Below, one piece after another: positions 1 through 6,812 of a stretch of 58,382 nucleotides of DNA (within the stretch, counting starts at the first letter, position 1; every line of letters starts with the position of its first letter). The translations under genes and the position numbers were made by a program. The stretch is from a virus: IMG/VR virus record IMGVR_UViG_3300009158_000057, positions 1-58,382 of that record. One strand, written 5' to 3'. The notes beneath the pieces are model-generated. The model did no database searches, was not told where the DNA came from, and saw only the letters and a program-made list of their open reading frames with translations.

Positions 1-78
1 ATAACCATCGTGATGGCAGTAAATCTGAGCAACGGTACCGTTCTCATACTCAATTGCAATTGTGCTACGTGTAGACAT
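1..78 (-). CDS. Partial conserved phage protein, N-terminal part only
   Basis: Only the first 26 codons are inside the window; the gene runs off the left edge. The translation begins MSTRSTIAIEYENGTV and continues to a Tyr-Cys-His-His-Asp-Gly-Tyr stretch. I recognise this as the start of a small conserved phage protein of unknown function, in which an IYCHWDGY-like motif is typical. Its ATG shares one base with the stop codon of the upstream gene (TAATG), so it is probably translationally coupled to it. The function is unknown. Confidence 0.75.
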   Translation of the reverse strand, partial: MSTRSTIAIEYENGTVAQIYCHHDGY

Positions 79-365
79 TATTCCACATCTCCATAAATCG
101 AATTCAGCATACTATACAAAACTTGTTGCGGCTCACTATCCGTAGCGCCAAAGTCGGCAAAGAATGACATAACGTTATGAATGTTCTTTTCCACTTCGAA
201 TATACTTAAACCACTGTTTATGTCACGTTCAATTGCATTGTTTAGAGCAACTGCCACGAATTCAGGATTAATCTCTCGACCGTCTTCGTCCGCAGCAGCA
301 TACAACTGCCAGTCATCGGCAGTCAAGGTAATACTAACACTCTTTTTAATTTTAACACCGCGCAT
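78..365 (-). CDS. Hypothetical protein, 95 aa
   Basis: I do not recognise this protein. It has a short basic N-terminus (MRGVKIKKS), then an acidic, largely helical body with no membrane segment or signal peptide and no cysteines. It sits in a tight leftward array of small genes: its stop overlaps the next start by one base, and its start lies 1 base past the stop of the 49-aa gene upstream. Such compact early-region small genes in T4-like phages often encode host-takeover factors, but nothing in the sequence assigns one here. Confidence 0.7.
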   Translation of the reverse strand: MRGVKIKKSVSITLTADDWQLYAAADEDGREINPEFVAVALNNAIERDINSGLSIFEVEKNIHNVMSFFADFGATDSEPQQVLYSMLNSIYGDVE

Positions 366-366
366 G

Positions 367-516
367 TTATAACACCTTCAATTTGTTTTGAATTTCAAAA
401 ATACGATTTTCAATACGGGCGTTGTCTTCATCGGACAATTCGCCACGGATTTCGCAAAGCATAATAAGTTCTTCGTTCAAACTGTCAATAGCTTCTTTCA
501 AACTTCTGCACAACAT
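367..516 (-). CDS. Small acidic hypothetical protein, 49 aa
   Basis: This short gene fills the gap between two longer ones exactly: its ATG is one base beyond the upstream stop, and its TAA ends one base before the next ATG. The protein (MLCRSLKEAIDSLNEE and onward) is predicted to be almost entirely helical, with a regular Leu/Ile spacing suggesting a short coiled coil or hairpin. The evidence is packing, reading frame and plausible composition; there is no family match. The function is unknown. Confidence 0.55.
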   Translation of the reverse strand: MLCRSLKEAIDSLNEELIMLCEIRGELSDEDNARIENRIFEIQNKLKVL

Positions 517-517
517 C

Positions 518-1000
518 TTAAGCTGCCAGAGCCGCATTAAGGCTCTGCTCCTTTACAGTTGCACCATTACGCATGGTGTACGTGGCGCTATAGTTAGCGC
601 GGTCGCCAGCGGGCAGCATGTCCCACTGTTCAGTCTTGCTGGCAATCTCTTGCCGCATGTAACCGTATTCATCATTGCTGATGGTACGGCGGGCAACGTA
701 CTTGTCACCCATGCGCGAGATACGGACAGGCGTCTGCCACTCTTCGCCTTCAACCGCATCATCATCGGCAATGCGCCAGTCAATGACGTATTCCTTGAAG
801 GAATCATTGAAGTCCTCAATGAGGACTAGCAGCGGGTCGATACCCGTGGCGACAAAGTCCATAACATCGGGAACAGACAGGTTGTCGACCACGTAGGTAG
901 AACCGCCTTTGAACTTCCAGTATTGCGGGCATTCACCCTTACCGTCCCACGCATGGGCGCCGTAGTTCTCTTCGTGCTGGGTATCAATGATGATCTTCAT
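518..1000 (-). CDS. Hypothetical protein, 160 aa
   Basis: This is a soluble acidic protein starting MKIIIDTQHEENYGAHAWDG. The N-terminal third is rich in Trp, Tyr and Gly, and the C-terminal part holds a run of Arg and Ser residues before an Ala-rich end. A GAGAG tract about 9 bases before the ATG can serve as ribosome binding site. It is the first gene of the leftward array that continues off the window edge. Similar proteins are common as uncharacterised early genes of large myoviruses, but I cannot name a family. Confidence 0.75.
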   Translation of the reverse strand: MKIIIDTQHEENYGAHAWDGKGECPQYWKFKGGSTYVVDNLSVPDVMDFVATGIDPLLVLIEDFNDSFKEYVIDWRIADDDAVEGEEWQTPVRISRMGDKYVARRTISNDEYGYMRQEIASKTEQWDMLPAGDRANYSATYTMRNGATVKEQSLNAALAA

Positions 1001-1071
1001 AAACTTGTCTCTCTCAACTCAATTTCAATATAGCTATAATAACAAATTGGTAGGTAAAGTCAAGAACTATC

Positions 1072-1162
1072 TTTTGTTTAAAATCAAACACTTAGCCGAG
1101 TAATCCGTAAGTCATTGTTTTTGTTAAGAATTTAGTTTTTGTTTAAAATCAAGCACTTAGCC
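1072..1162. repeat. Pair of 26-bp direct repeats in an intergenic region
   Basis: Positions 1072-1097 and 1137-1162 carry the same 26-base sequence with one mismatch. Read leftward it is GGCTAAGTG(T/C)TTGATTTTA followed by AACAAAA. The copies start 65 bp apart, about six helical turns. They lie upstream of the leftward small-gene array. A weak TTGACT-like -35 (1058-1063) with a poor TATAGC -10 follows closer to the gene. The repeats could be operator sites or duplicated promoter elements; I see no hairpin inside them. Confidence 0.6.
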
Positions 1163-1171
1163 ATTTCAGTC

Positions 1172-1198
1172 AAAAAAAGGGGTGGATTTCTCCACCCC
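1172..1198 (-). terminator. Rho-independent terminator after the HNH gene
   Basis: On the minus strand an 8-bp perfect GC-rich stem (GGGGTGGA pairing with TCCACCCC) closes a 4-base loop and is followed by seven T residues. It lies just past the stop codon at 1207, so it would end transcripts of the DUF262-like/HNH gene and insulate the downstream small-gene array. Confidence 0.85.
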
Positions 1199-1206
1199 GA
1201 GGTAGT

Positions 1207-2673
1207 CTAGGCGGCAAGTTTCTTGACCTCTGTCAGCGTCAGGGTATCGCCACGGTGGTTGCAAGCCTTACAGAGAACTTTACCGTCCTCTATCTTACCA
1301 CCACGCGCATGTGGCGTATCATGACCAAACTCGGCTTCATCAACAGAGATGGCCTTCTCGCAGGTGAAGCATTTGTTATTCTGCTTTGCAAGGGCAACCT
1401 CACGCTCGGCGCGAGACATGCTGCGCTTGCTTTCGGGGAAAACAATACCCATTCTGTTAAACGCAGGAGCATCGGCATCAACCTTAAGAGTACCCTTGAA
1501 CTTTTTACCTAGCATGTGTTCGAGGAGAAGACGGGCAGCAAAGGCCTGCTTTTTTCCGTCAGAGAAGGACTTCTTATAGACCTTGAAGATATTCTTAACG
1601 ATATCTTCTTCGCCTTCTGTTCCCTTGATAATATCAGAACAATTCTTGATAGCATCAATAGCATTAACAAACTTAATATTAAATGCTGTCATATCGTAGA
1701 ACTTAAAGGTATTTCTAGCGCGATACAATTCAAACCAAATACACTCAAAAGCACTGAAATCATCTTCGGTAATCTTGCGTTTCTTTTCCTTGGACAGTTC
1801 AAAGAGAGTATCAAAGAAATTCTTGATAGTATCCATGTGCTTCTTCTGAATAGTAAACTCCTTGCTATCTTCGCGTTCCACGAGACTAGAAAGATCCTCG
1901 TGACCAGCATCAAAATCGCTGTCAGTGGCATCAGGATCACAAACGGCAACACTCTTGAGGAGAATTACCGACACATCTCTTGCCCAACGTGCCTTGGCGT
2001 TAGTACAACCAAGATACTTCGCCACATTCTTTGTGCTTTCTTCTTTATTAGACTGTTTAGAAAGTTCAAAGATACGATGCGGCTGATTCCAATCATACTC
2101 TTTGTATTCACGATAGAACATACGGATCTGTTTAAGAACTTCCGACTGATCATTAGCCATGATCATTTCATAGTCATTAACCTTAGTGCCTTTATTGATA
2201 GCACGGAAAATAAGGATCGCTTGCTGTGAAGAACAAATTTTTTCATCAATATTCACCACGAAATTATTAAAATAATCGCGTTCTTCTTTACTCAATTCAG
2301 TATAGGACTTTTTCTGACCATTAACTCTGACCTTGAAAAAGCCGTTGATAAAACACTGAATGGCGCGTGTCCTGTGTCCAGCATCAATCACAAGAAAATC
2401 ATTGTTAGAATAATATAACTTAATGTTTTCTTCATAAAGATGCGGGCCTTCGCTGGTAGAACGAATATCACGCAACGTAATCATACCGATACCAACACCA
2501 TTGAAAATGGATTCAACGATTCCCCTATCCTTGGGACAACCAATAGTGTCATTGGTAGATTCCCGTTGAGAGATAGGGTTGGTATTGATTTGACCACCGA
2601 TGATAGCATCATATATCTGCTTAACAGTTTTGCAGGAATATGTGGTCTTGATTAAACCCAATTCATTTGACAT
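1207..2673 (-). CDS. DUF262-like / HNH endonuclease fusion, 488 aa
   Basis: The N-terminal half resembles the DUF262 (ParB/sulfiredoxin-like NTPase) domain of GmrSD-type modification-dependent nucleases. Residues 96-105 read IDAGHRTRAI, the counterpart of the family's D-G-Q-R motif, and are followed by an F-rich strand and a helical region. The C-terminus is a zinc-bound HNH domain: CxxC at 435/438, GHDTPHARGG around 450-459, CxxC at 468/471, then N472. The domain order matches bacterial DUF262-HNH proteins that cut foreign or modified DNA. In a phage it could attack host or competing phage DNA, or be a mobile HNH element. The gene stands alone with its own terminator. Family assignment is moderately sure; the role is inference. 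Confidence 0.7.
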   Translation of the reverse strand: MSNELGLIKTTYSCKTVKQIYDAIIGGQINTNPISQRESTNDTIGCPKDRGIVESIFNGVGIGMITLRDIRSTSEGPHLYEENIKLYYSNNDFLVIDAGHRTRAIQCFINGFFKVRVNGQKKSYTELSKEERDYFNNFVVNIDEKICSSQQAILIFRAINKGTKVNDYEMIMANDQSEVLKQIRMFYREYKEYDWNQPHRIFELSKQSNKEESTKNVAKYLGCTNAKARWARDVSVILLKSVAVCDPDATDSDFDAGHEDLSSLVEREDSKEFTIQKKHMDTIKNFFDTLFELSKEKKRKITEDDFSAFECIWFELYRARNTFKFYDMTAFNIKFVNAIDAIKNCSDIIKGTEGEEDIVKNIFKVYKKSFSDGKKQAFAARLLLEHMLGKKFKGTLKVDADAPAFNRMGIVFPESKRSMSRAEREVALAKQNNKCFTCEKAISVDEAEFGHDTPHARGGKIEDGKVLCKACNHRGDTLTLTEVKKLAA

Positions 2674-2694
2674 TTTGGTTGTCCCTTTTATAGA

Positions 2695-3183
2695 TTAAGC
2701 GCGGCGCAGGAAAGACGGAATTTCCATCTCGCCTTCGCTCTGCTTCGTTTCTTCTACCCGAACCTTAGCGCGAGCGCGGGCCAAACCAGCCTTGAACTCT
2801 TCTACAGTCATCTTCTTGGGCTGCGTAGGAGCGGGTACCACAAGTGTTGCGCCAGTAGTCTGCATAACAGCAGCGGGCGGCAACAGCGTCTCCACAGCGA
2901 CTTCCTTAGTCGCGGGAGCAGTCTTCGCCTTTGCCTTGCGGGTAAAGACAGCCTTACCAGCGTCAGGAACCCGCTTGGTAATATTAGTCAGACCCTTGCG
3001 GATCACAGCCTTGTAATAGTTGTGGATAGCATTGCCAAGCTTGATTTCCAGAGTGTCAGCAATCATCTTGCCGATCTGACTTTCAGGCATTGTAGGATTA
3101 GCGTTAATCAGCGAAATTGCAATCTTAAGCTTTTCGCCACGGCTAAACGACTTGGCGGTAGTCACATTGGTATCAGTAGTCAT
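2695..3183 (-). CDS. Hypothetical basic protein, about 162 aa
   Basis: Start choice: the frame is open to 3204, but a GGAG sequence lies 9 bases before the ATG at 3183 and overlaps the more upstream ATGs, so 3183 is preferred. Residues up to about 65 (SRGEKLKIAISLI and onward) are helical and might form a small winged-helix-like or scaffold domain. The middle is an Ala/Lys/Pro-rich linker. A basic KKMTVEEFKAGLARARAK helix follows. A strong early promoter lies just upstream. The composition suggests nucleic-acid binding, but I recognise no family. Confidence 0.7.
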   Translation of the reverse strand: MTTDTNVTTAKSFSRGEKLKIAISLINANPTMPESQIGKMIADTLEIKLGNAIHNYYKAVIRKGLTNITKRVPDAGKAVFTRKAKAKTAPATKEVAVETLLPPAAVMQTTGATLVVPAPTQPKKMTVEEFKAGLARARAKVRVEETKQSEGEMEIPSFLRRA

Positions 3184-3213
3184 AATCATAGTCTCCATTA
3201 TCAAAAGTAGGTA

Positions 3214-3275
3214 GGGACACCACGTCCCCTCTCACATTGCCTACATATAATGACATGGATTTTGGGTATTGTCAA
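3214..3275 (-). promoter_or_regulatory. Sigma70-like early promoter with 5'UTR hairpin
   Basis: On the minus strand TTGACA (3270-3275) is separated by 17 bases from CATTAT (3247-3252), four of six matching the -10 consensus. The predicted leader then contains a small inverted repeat, GGGAC/GTCCC with a 5-base loop, at 3214-3228, before the GGAG of the gene at 2695-3183. The host RNA polymerase would use this promoter early in infection. Confidence 0.7.
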
Positions 3276-3321
3276 CAACTAAATTCATAACAAAATCAAT
3301 AGGTTACAACCCATCAAAATT

Positions 3322-3798
3322 TTATGTAAGGATATCAAGCACTTGGCCAACAAGATTTTTTGAGTATTTTCTGTTGTATTTATGCACCAACCCGACTTCC
3401 CTACCGTAGGCCTCGATTTCCCACGGTAAATCATGGTAATCTATGTTCTTTACGTTCATTCGAGTACGATTCCACTTGAATTCGTGAATGTCTTTACCGT
3501 CTCTTAGCTCGCCCCTATGATACTGTTTAAGATGCACCATCTCATGCGCTAGGGTTTCAATCTGCTCTTCGATCTTATCGTCAACAATTTCTATAACAAA
3601 CAGAGTAGGCACTTTTTCATCAAAGTCTAAGACTTCACAATTGCCCTTTTCGTTCTTCCATTTTTCTGTTAGAACGATTTCAAGTTCAATGTCAGGTATT
3701 GAATAGTCAGGCAAAAGGCAATCTGCAAAAAATCTTGCTGCTCTTTCTAGCTCTGCTCTAGTCTCAACAGAAAAGTTACCTTTAAATTCTACAAGCAT
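3322..3798 (-). CDS. SprT-like zinc metalloprotease-fold protein, 158 aa
   Basis: SprT-like proteins are zinc-dependent proteases related to Spartan, which degrades DNA-crosslinked proteins; phage versions are uncharacterised. Residues 85-89 give the HEMVH zinc-binding and catalytic motif within LAHEMVHLKQYH. A later E/H-rich helix (WEIEAYG) could supply the third ligand. The start at 3798 (MLVEFKGNFS) follows an AGG ribosome site at good spacing; an open frame to 3837 would need a TTG start without a ribosome site. It overlaps the end of the upstream 62-aa gene by 17 bases. It lies downstream of the helicase gp41, compatible with a replication-associated role. Confidence 0.7.
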   Translation of the reverse strand: MLVEFKGNFSVETRAELERAARFFADCLLPDYSIPDIELEIVLTEKWKNEKGNCEVLDFDEKVPTLFVIEIVDDKIEEQIETLAHEMVHLKQYHRGELRDGKDIHEFKWNRTRMNVKNIDYHDLPWEIEAYGREVGLVHKYNRKYSKNLVGQVLDILT

Positions 3799-3970
3799 TT
3801 GGTGACCTAGCAAAGAAGCGCGGCGTGTAGCCATCAAACGCCGCGCCAGAGTTTAATGATTTACATAGACTTTTCATTGTTGTTTCATTAGAAGAAAACT
3901 CAATGATAGCTTTTGTTTGAATTTCAAAGATACAGAACAGGCTACTCATTGTTTTGATTTTATAGTTCAT
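3782..3970 (-). CDS. Small hypothetical protein, 62 aa, coupled to gp41
   Basis: The ATG overlaps the TGA of the gp41 helicase gene (ATGA), a strong sign of translational coupling, and the frame runs to within the start of the SprT-like gene. The protein looks real: alternating hydrophobic strands (SLFCIFEIQTKAIIEF), then LCKSLNSGAAFDGYTPRFF, reminiscent of small T4-like phage proteins of unknown role. The coding DNA includes a 9-bp GC-rich inverted repeat (GCGCGGCGT/ACGCCGCGC, about 3815-3843) followed by TTCTTT on the minus strand, which could also attenuate transcription after gp41. Confidence 0.6.
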   Translation of the reverse strand: MNYKIKTMSSLFCIFEIQTKAIIEFSSNETTMKSLCKSLNSGAAFDGYTPRFFARSPNACRI

Positions 3971-5412
3971 GAAATCTTAAGACCACTAAAGTCTTTCCTT
4001 CCCGCTTTCTTTGTTACAAAACGCATTGTCTCTTCTTCGTTGTAGCGTTCACCGAATTTAGAGTTGTCCATAACTGGTTTATCTTCGTTCTTTTTCTTAG
4101 ACCGCGGTCCATCAAGAATATCTTGCTGTGCAGACTGTTCAACATCATAGAACTTCATCTTAGCTTTGTTGACACCGATAACGAAACGTCGGTTGTTAGC
4201 AGGGTCATCATAACGGTTCTTCAACTGCTTAACTAGGATCTGATTAAGACCCTCTAGCTCTTCTGTAGAGATAAGAGCAAACATAAGGTCAGCAGTCGCA
4301 GGCAGCGCAAACGACTCAGAAGTGTTGTCTAGACCAACGTCAGAAGAGTTATACGCATCACGATTACTCTGTGTAGCAGAGATAATTGGTAGATCGAACT
4401 CTACAGCAAGACCACGTAGCTCTTCAGCAATTGCTTTCACATACATGTAGCTGTTAACTGTGCCACCCATCTTCATACGTGCAGACGCACAGATATTCAG
4501 ATAGTCAATATAGATGATATCTGGTATAAAGTTCTTCTTGATACGTAGCTCTTGAATGAGATGCCTGAAGTGTGCAGAGCCAGCAGCAGCAGTAGGATAC
4601 TCTTTCACGATTAGCTTGCCGCGTGTCTTCTCTCTGATCTTACTGATCTTCTTATCAAAATACTCTTTCGGTAGTTCTTTAAGATCATCAATCGTCATGT
4701 CCATCAAGTTAGCGTCAATACGTTCTGCAATACGCTCTTCAGACATTTCCATAGTGATGTAGAGTACGTTCTTACCCACAGTCAAATTGTGTGAAGCACA
4801 GTGCGTCATGAACATAGTCTTACCAACACCAGTAGATGCAAGAATGATGTTCAGAGTCTTGCGAGACAGACCACCCTTGGTGATCTTGTTGAAGAACTCT
4901 AGATCGAAATCAATCTTCTCTTCTTTCAGATGGTAAAACGCATAACGTCGATCAGAATCTTCAATAAAGTCATGCCCAATATTAGTATCAAAAGAAACTG
5001 CAAGAGCTTCAGTAAGAATTTGTGGAATACTACCCTTACTACGCTTAACATCTTTCTTGTCAATGATCTTGATTGAATCCATGATAGCATTGTATACAGC
5101 TTTCTCTTGACAAAACTTTTCTGTTTCGTCTGTTAACCAATCAATAGATGTATTCAAGTCTGCTTTGAGTGCGTTGATCTCGCCATCGCAAATCTTGAAT
5201 TCATCTTCAGTTAGATTTTCTAATCCCTGCAACGAGGACAAGACTGCCTCTTTAGAAGGCATCTTGTTGTACGACTTCACATAGTTTTCAATCAGAGTAA
5301 ACGTAATCTTGTGCGACCTAGATTGGAAATACTCTGACTTCAGAAAAGGAAGTACCTTTCTGCTATACTCTTCGTTGTAAAGAAGATGTGAAAAAATTAC
5401 GTCTTCAATCAT
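3967..5412 (-). CDS. 41: Replicative DNA helicase, gp41 (DnaB family)
   Basis: gp41 is the hexameric 5'-3' helicase of the T4 primosome; it unwinds the fork and pairs with the gp61 primase (not in this window). The 481-aa length matches T4 gp41 (about 475). The N-terminal about 170 residues form the helical primase-interacting region. The RecA-like ATPase follows, with Walker A STGVGKT at 193-199, then an IYIDYLN Walker B segment and an SATQSNRDA motif typical of DnaB. The C-terminal tail is basic. Its start shares one base with the uvsX stop (TAATG), so recombinase and helicase are co-expressed. Confidence 0.95.
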   Translation of the reverse strand: MIEDVIFSHLLYNEEYSRKVLPFLKSEYFQSRSHKITFTLIENYVKSYNKMPSKEAVLSSLQGLENLTEDEFKICDGEINALKADLNTSIDWLTDETEKFCQEKAVYNAIMDSIKIIDKKDVKRSKGSIPQILTEALAVSFDTNIGHDFIEDSDRRYAFYHLKEEKIDFDLEFFNKITKGGLSRKTLNIILASTGVGKTMFMTHCASHNLTVGKNVLYITMEMSEERIAERIDANLMDMTIDDLKELPKEYFDKKISKIREKTRGKLIVKEYPTAAAGSAHFRHLIQELRIKKNFIPDIIYIDYLNICASARMKMGGTVNSYMYVKAIAEELRGLAVEFDLPIISATQSNRDAYNSSDVGLDNTSESFALPATADLMFALISTEELEGLNQILVKQLKNRYDDPANNRRFVIGVNKAKMKFYDVEQSAQQDILDGPRSKKKNEDKPVMDNSKFGERYNEEETMRFVTKKAGRKDFSGLKIS

Positions 5413-6470
5413 TAATCTTCACCGTAGATATCTTCTAGCTGTTGATCAGTCATGATATCACCGTGTGCCATCATGTACTTTGTCTCAATGTATGTTCTGA
5501 AAGACTTTGACTTGAGAACAGGTAGCCAGAAGTCCTTAGTGTTGGTATCTGCTTGGCGATAGTTCTTCTCTGCAACTTCGCCAGTTTCCATATCGACTTT
5601 CTGATACCAACCGTTCTTGGGCTTAATAACATGACCAGACTCAAGAGCAACTTCAAGTAGACCTGACCATGAACTGATGCCACCAGTGAATGAGACTTCA
5701 ATTGGAATCTTCGACTTCTCTCTAACAAAGCGGCTCTTCTCAACGTTGATGATGAAGTTATAGCCAGTTAGTTCAGTGCCGTCCTTCTCTTGCTGACGAC
5801 CGATGATGAAGATGTTATCAGCAGAGTAATACGAACCAGTACCACCACCAACGATAGCCTTGGGGAACATGCCAATTTCCATGTACGTGTGATTGACAAC
5901 AACAAGCGGAATGTCCTTGATGTTCAAGTGCGGCGTAACAATACGGAATAGCGACTTGATCTGCTTTGCTCTCGACATATCAGCAACAGACTTGCCGTCC
6001 ATTGCGTCATCGACTTCTTTCTTTGAAGCAAGATTGCCGATAGAGTCAATGACGATGATAACGTGATCACCACGATTGATTGTACTCAACTGATTAGTGA
6101 TATCTACCTTCAACTGTTCAACGTCAGTGATCGGCGTATGCAGCACACGTGCAGGATCAATACCGAATGTTTGGAAGTACGCCTGAGGCGCACCAAACTC
6201 TGAGTCATAGAACAACAACATTGCATCATCATACTTGTCAAGATATGCCTTGACCATCATGAGAGAAAACGCAGTCTTAAAGTGCTTAGACGGACCAGCA
6301 AACATCGTAAGACCTGGAGTTAGACCACCGTCTAGACGGCCAGACAATGCAACGTTCAACATAGGTACTGACGTAGCAATCATGTCCTTCTTTTCAAAGA
6401 ACTTTGATTCAGAAAGAATGTCTGACTCTTTAACGGTAGAACTCTTTCTTAGTTTTTCTAAAATGCTCAT
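5412..6470 (-). CDS. uvsX: UvsX, RecA-like recombinase
   Basis: UvsX forms presynaptic filaments on single-stranded DNA and drives strand exchange, recombination-dependent replication and repair, loaded by UvsY (26134-26571). The ATPase P-loop is GPSKHFKT at 59-66, the form seen in T4 UvsX, and a VIVIDSIGNL Walker B follows. At 352 aa it is slightly shorter than T4 UvsX (391) and close to cyanophage versions. A clean sigma70-like promoter with TTGACA and TACAAT lies directly upstream, and AGGAG precedes the ATG. The gp41 gene follows with a one-base overlap. Confidence 0.96.
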   Translation of the reverse strand: MSILEKLRKSSTVKESDILSESKFFEKKDMIATSVPMLNVALSGRLDGGLTPGLTMFAGPSKHFKTAFSLMMVKAYLDKYDDAMLLFYDSEFGAPQAYFQTFGIDPARVLHTPITDVEQLKVDITNQLSTINRGDHVIIVIDSIGNLASKKEVDDAMDGKSVADMSRAKQIKSLFRIVTPHLNIKDIPLVVVNHTYMEIGMFPKAIVGGGTGSYYSADNIFIIGRQQEKDGTELTGYNFIINVEKSRFVREKSKIPIEVSFTGGISSWSGLLEVALESGHVIKPKNGWYQKVDMETGEVAEKNYRQADTNTKDFWLPVLKSKSFRTYIETKYMMAHGDIMTDQQLEDIYGED

Positions 6471-6499
6471 AATATCTCCTGTTTATGCCACTGTTCATC

Positions 6500-6528
6500 A
6501 TTGTATACTAGATCAAACAAAATGTCAA
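6500..6528 (-). promoter_or_regulatory. Sigma70-like early promoter for uvsX-41
   Basis: On the minus strand TTGACA (6523-6528, perfect consensus), a 17-base spacer and TACAAT (6500-6505, five of six) lie about 30 bases upstream of the uvsX ATG. The -35 box overlaps the last codons of the 95-aa gene. This is one of the best host-type promoters in the window. Confidence 0.85.
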
Positions 6529-6812
6529 CTGCCATTTGCGATAGCGTGTAATTTCTTTCGGTACGCTTCAATTTTTGCTTTACGATCAGGCCAATAGATG
6601 TATTCTTTTGTGTCTGCATCTTTGACAAGGTTGTTTAGCAGCGGTTCAATTGATTTCAATAGGTCGTCTATGATCTGCTGATAACCTTGCGCGGCAATCA
6701 AAATTGCGGGTTGCAAGTCTTTTATAATAGGTGCTTTGATCTCGTCTTCGCTTGCGGATGTAAATCCGAAATCAAAATCAAAATCAATTTCTGTTGCTTG
6801 TTTAGTTGCCAT
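6525..6812 (-). CDS. Hypothetical protein between gp43 and UvsX, 95 aa
   Basis: This is a small acidic-then-basic protein: an alternating Asp/Phe segment near the N-terminus (DFDFDFGF), a central helix, and a C-terminal YIYWPDRKAKIEAYRKKL. T4-like cyanophages carry a comparably placed small unknown gene between the DNA polymerase and UvsX. It overlaps the end of gp43 by 11 bases, so it is coupled to polymerase translation. The DFDF acidic repeat could be a docking peptide, by analogy with other acidic-aromatic tails on replication proteins, but that is inference. Confidence 0.75.
   Translation of the reverse strand: MATKQATEIDFDFDFGFTSASEDEIKAPIIKDLQPAILIAAQGYQQIIDDLLKSIEPLLNNLVKDADTKEYIYWPDRKAKIEAYRKKLHAIANGS

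Noticed and set aside
1516-2229. 237-aa rightward open frame
   Set aside because: It is the antisense shadow of the DUF262-like/HNH gene, whose motifs are clear; the rightward frame has no ribosome site or recognisable domain.
3331-3346. Third copy of the 1072-1162 repeat
   Set aside because: Only about 16 bases resemble the repeat and they encode the C-terminus of the SprT-like protein.
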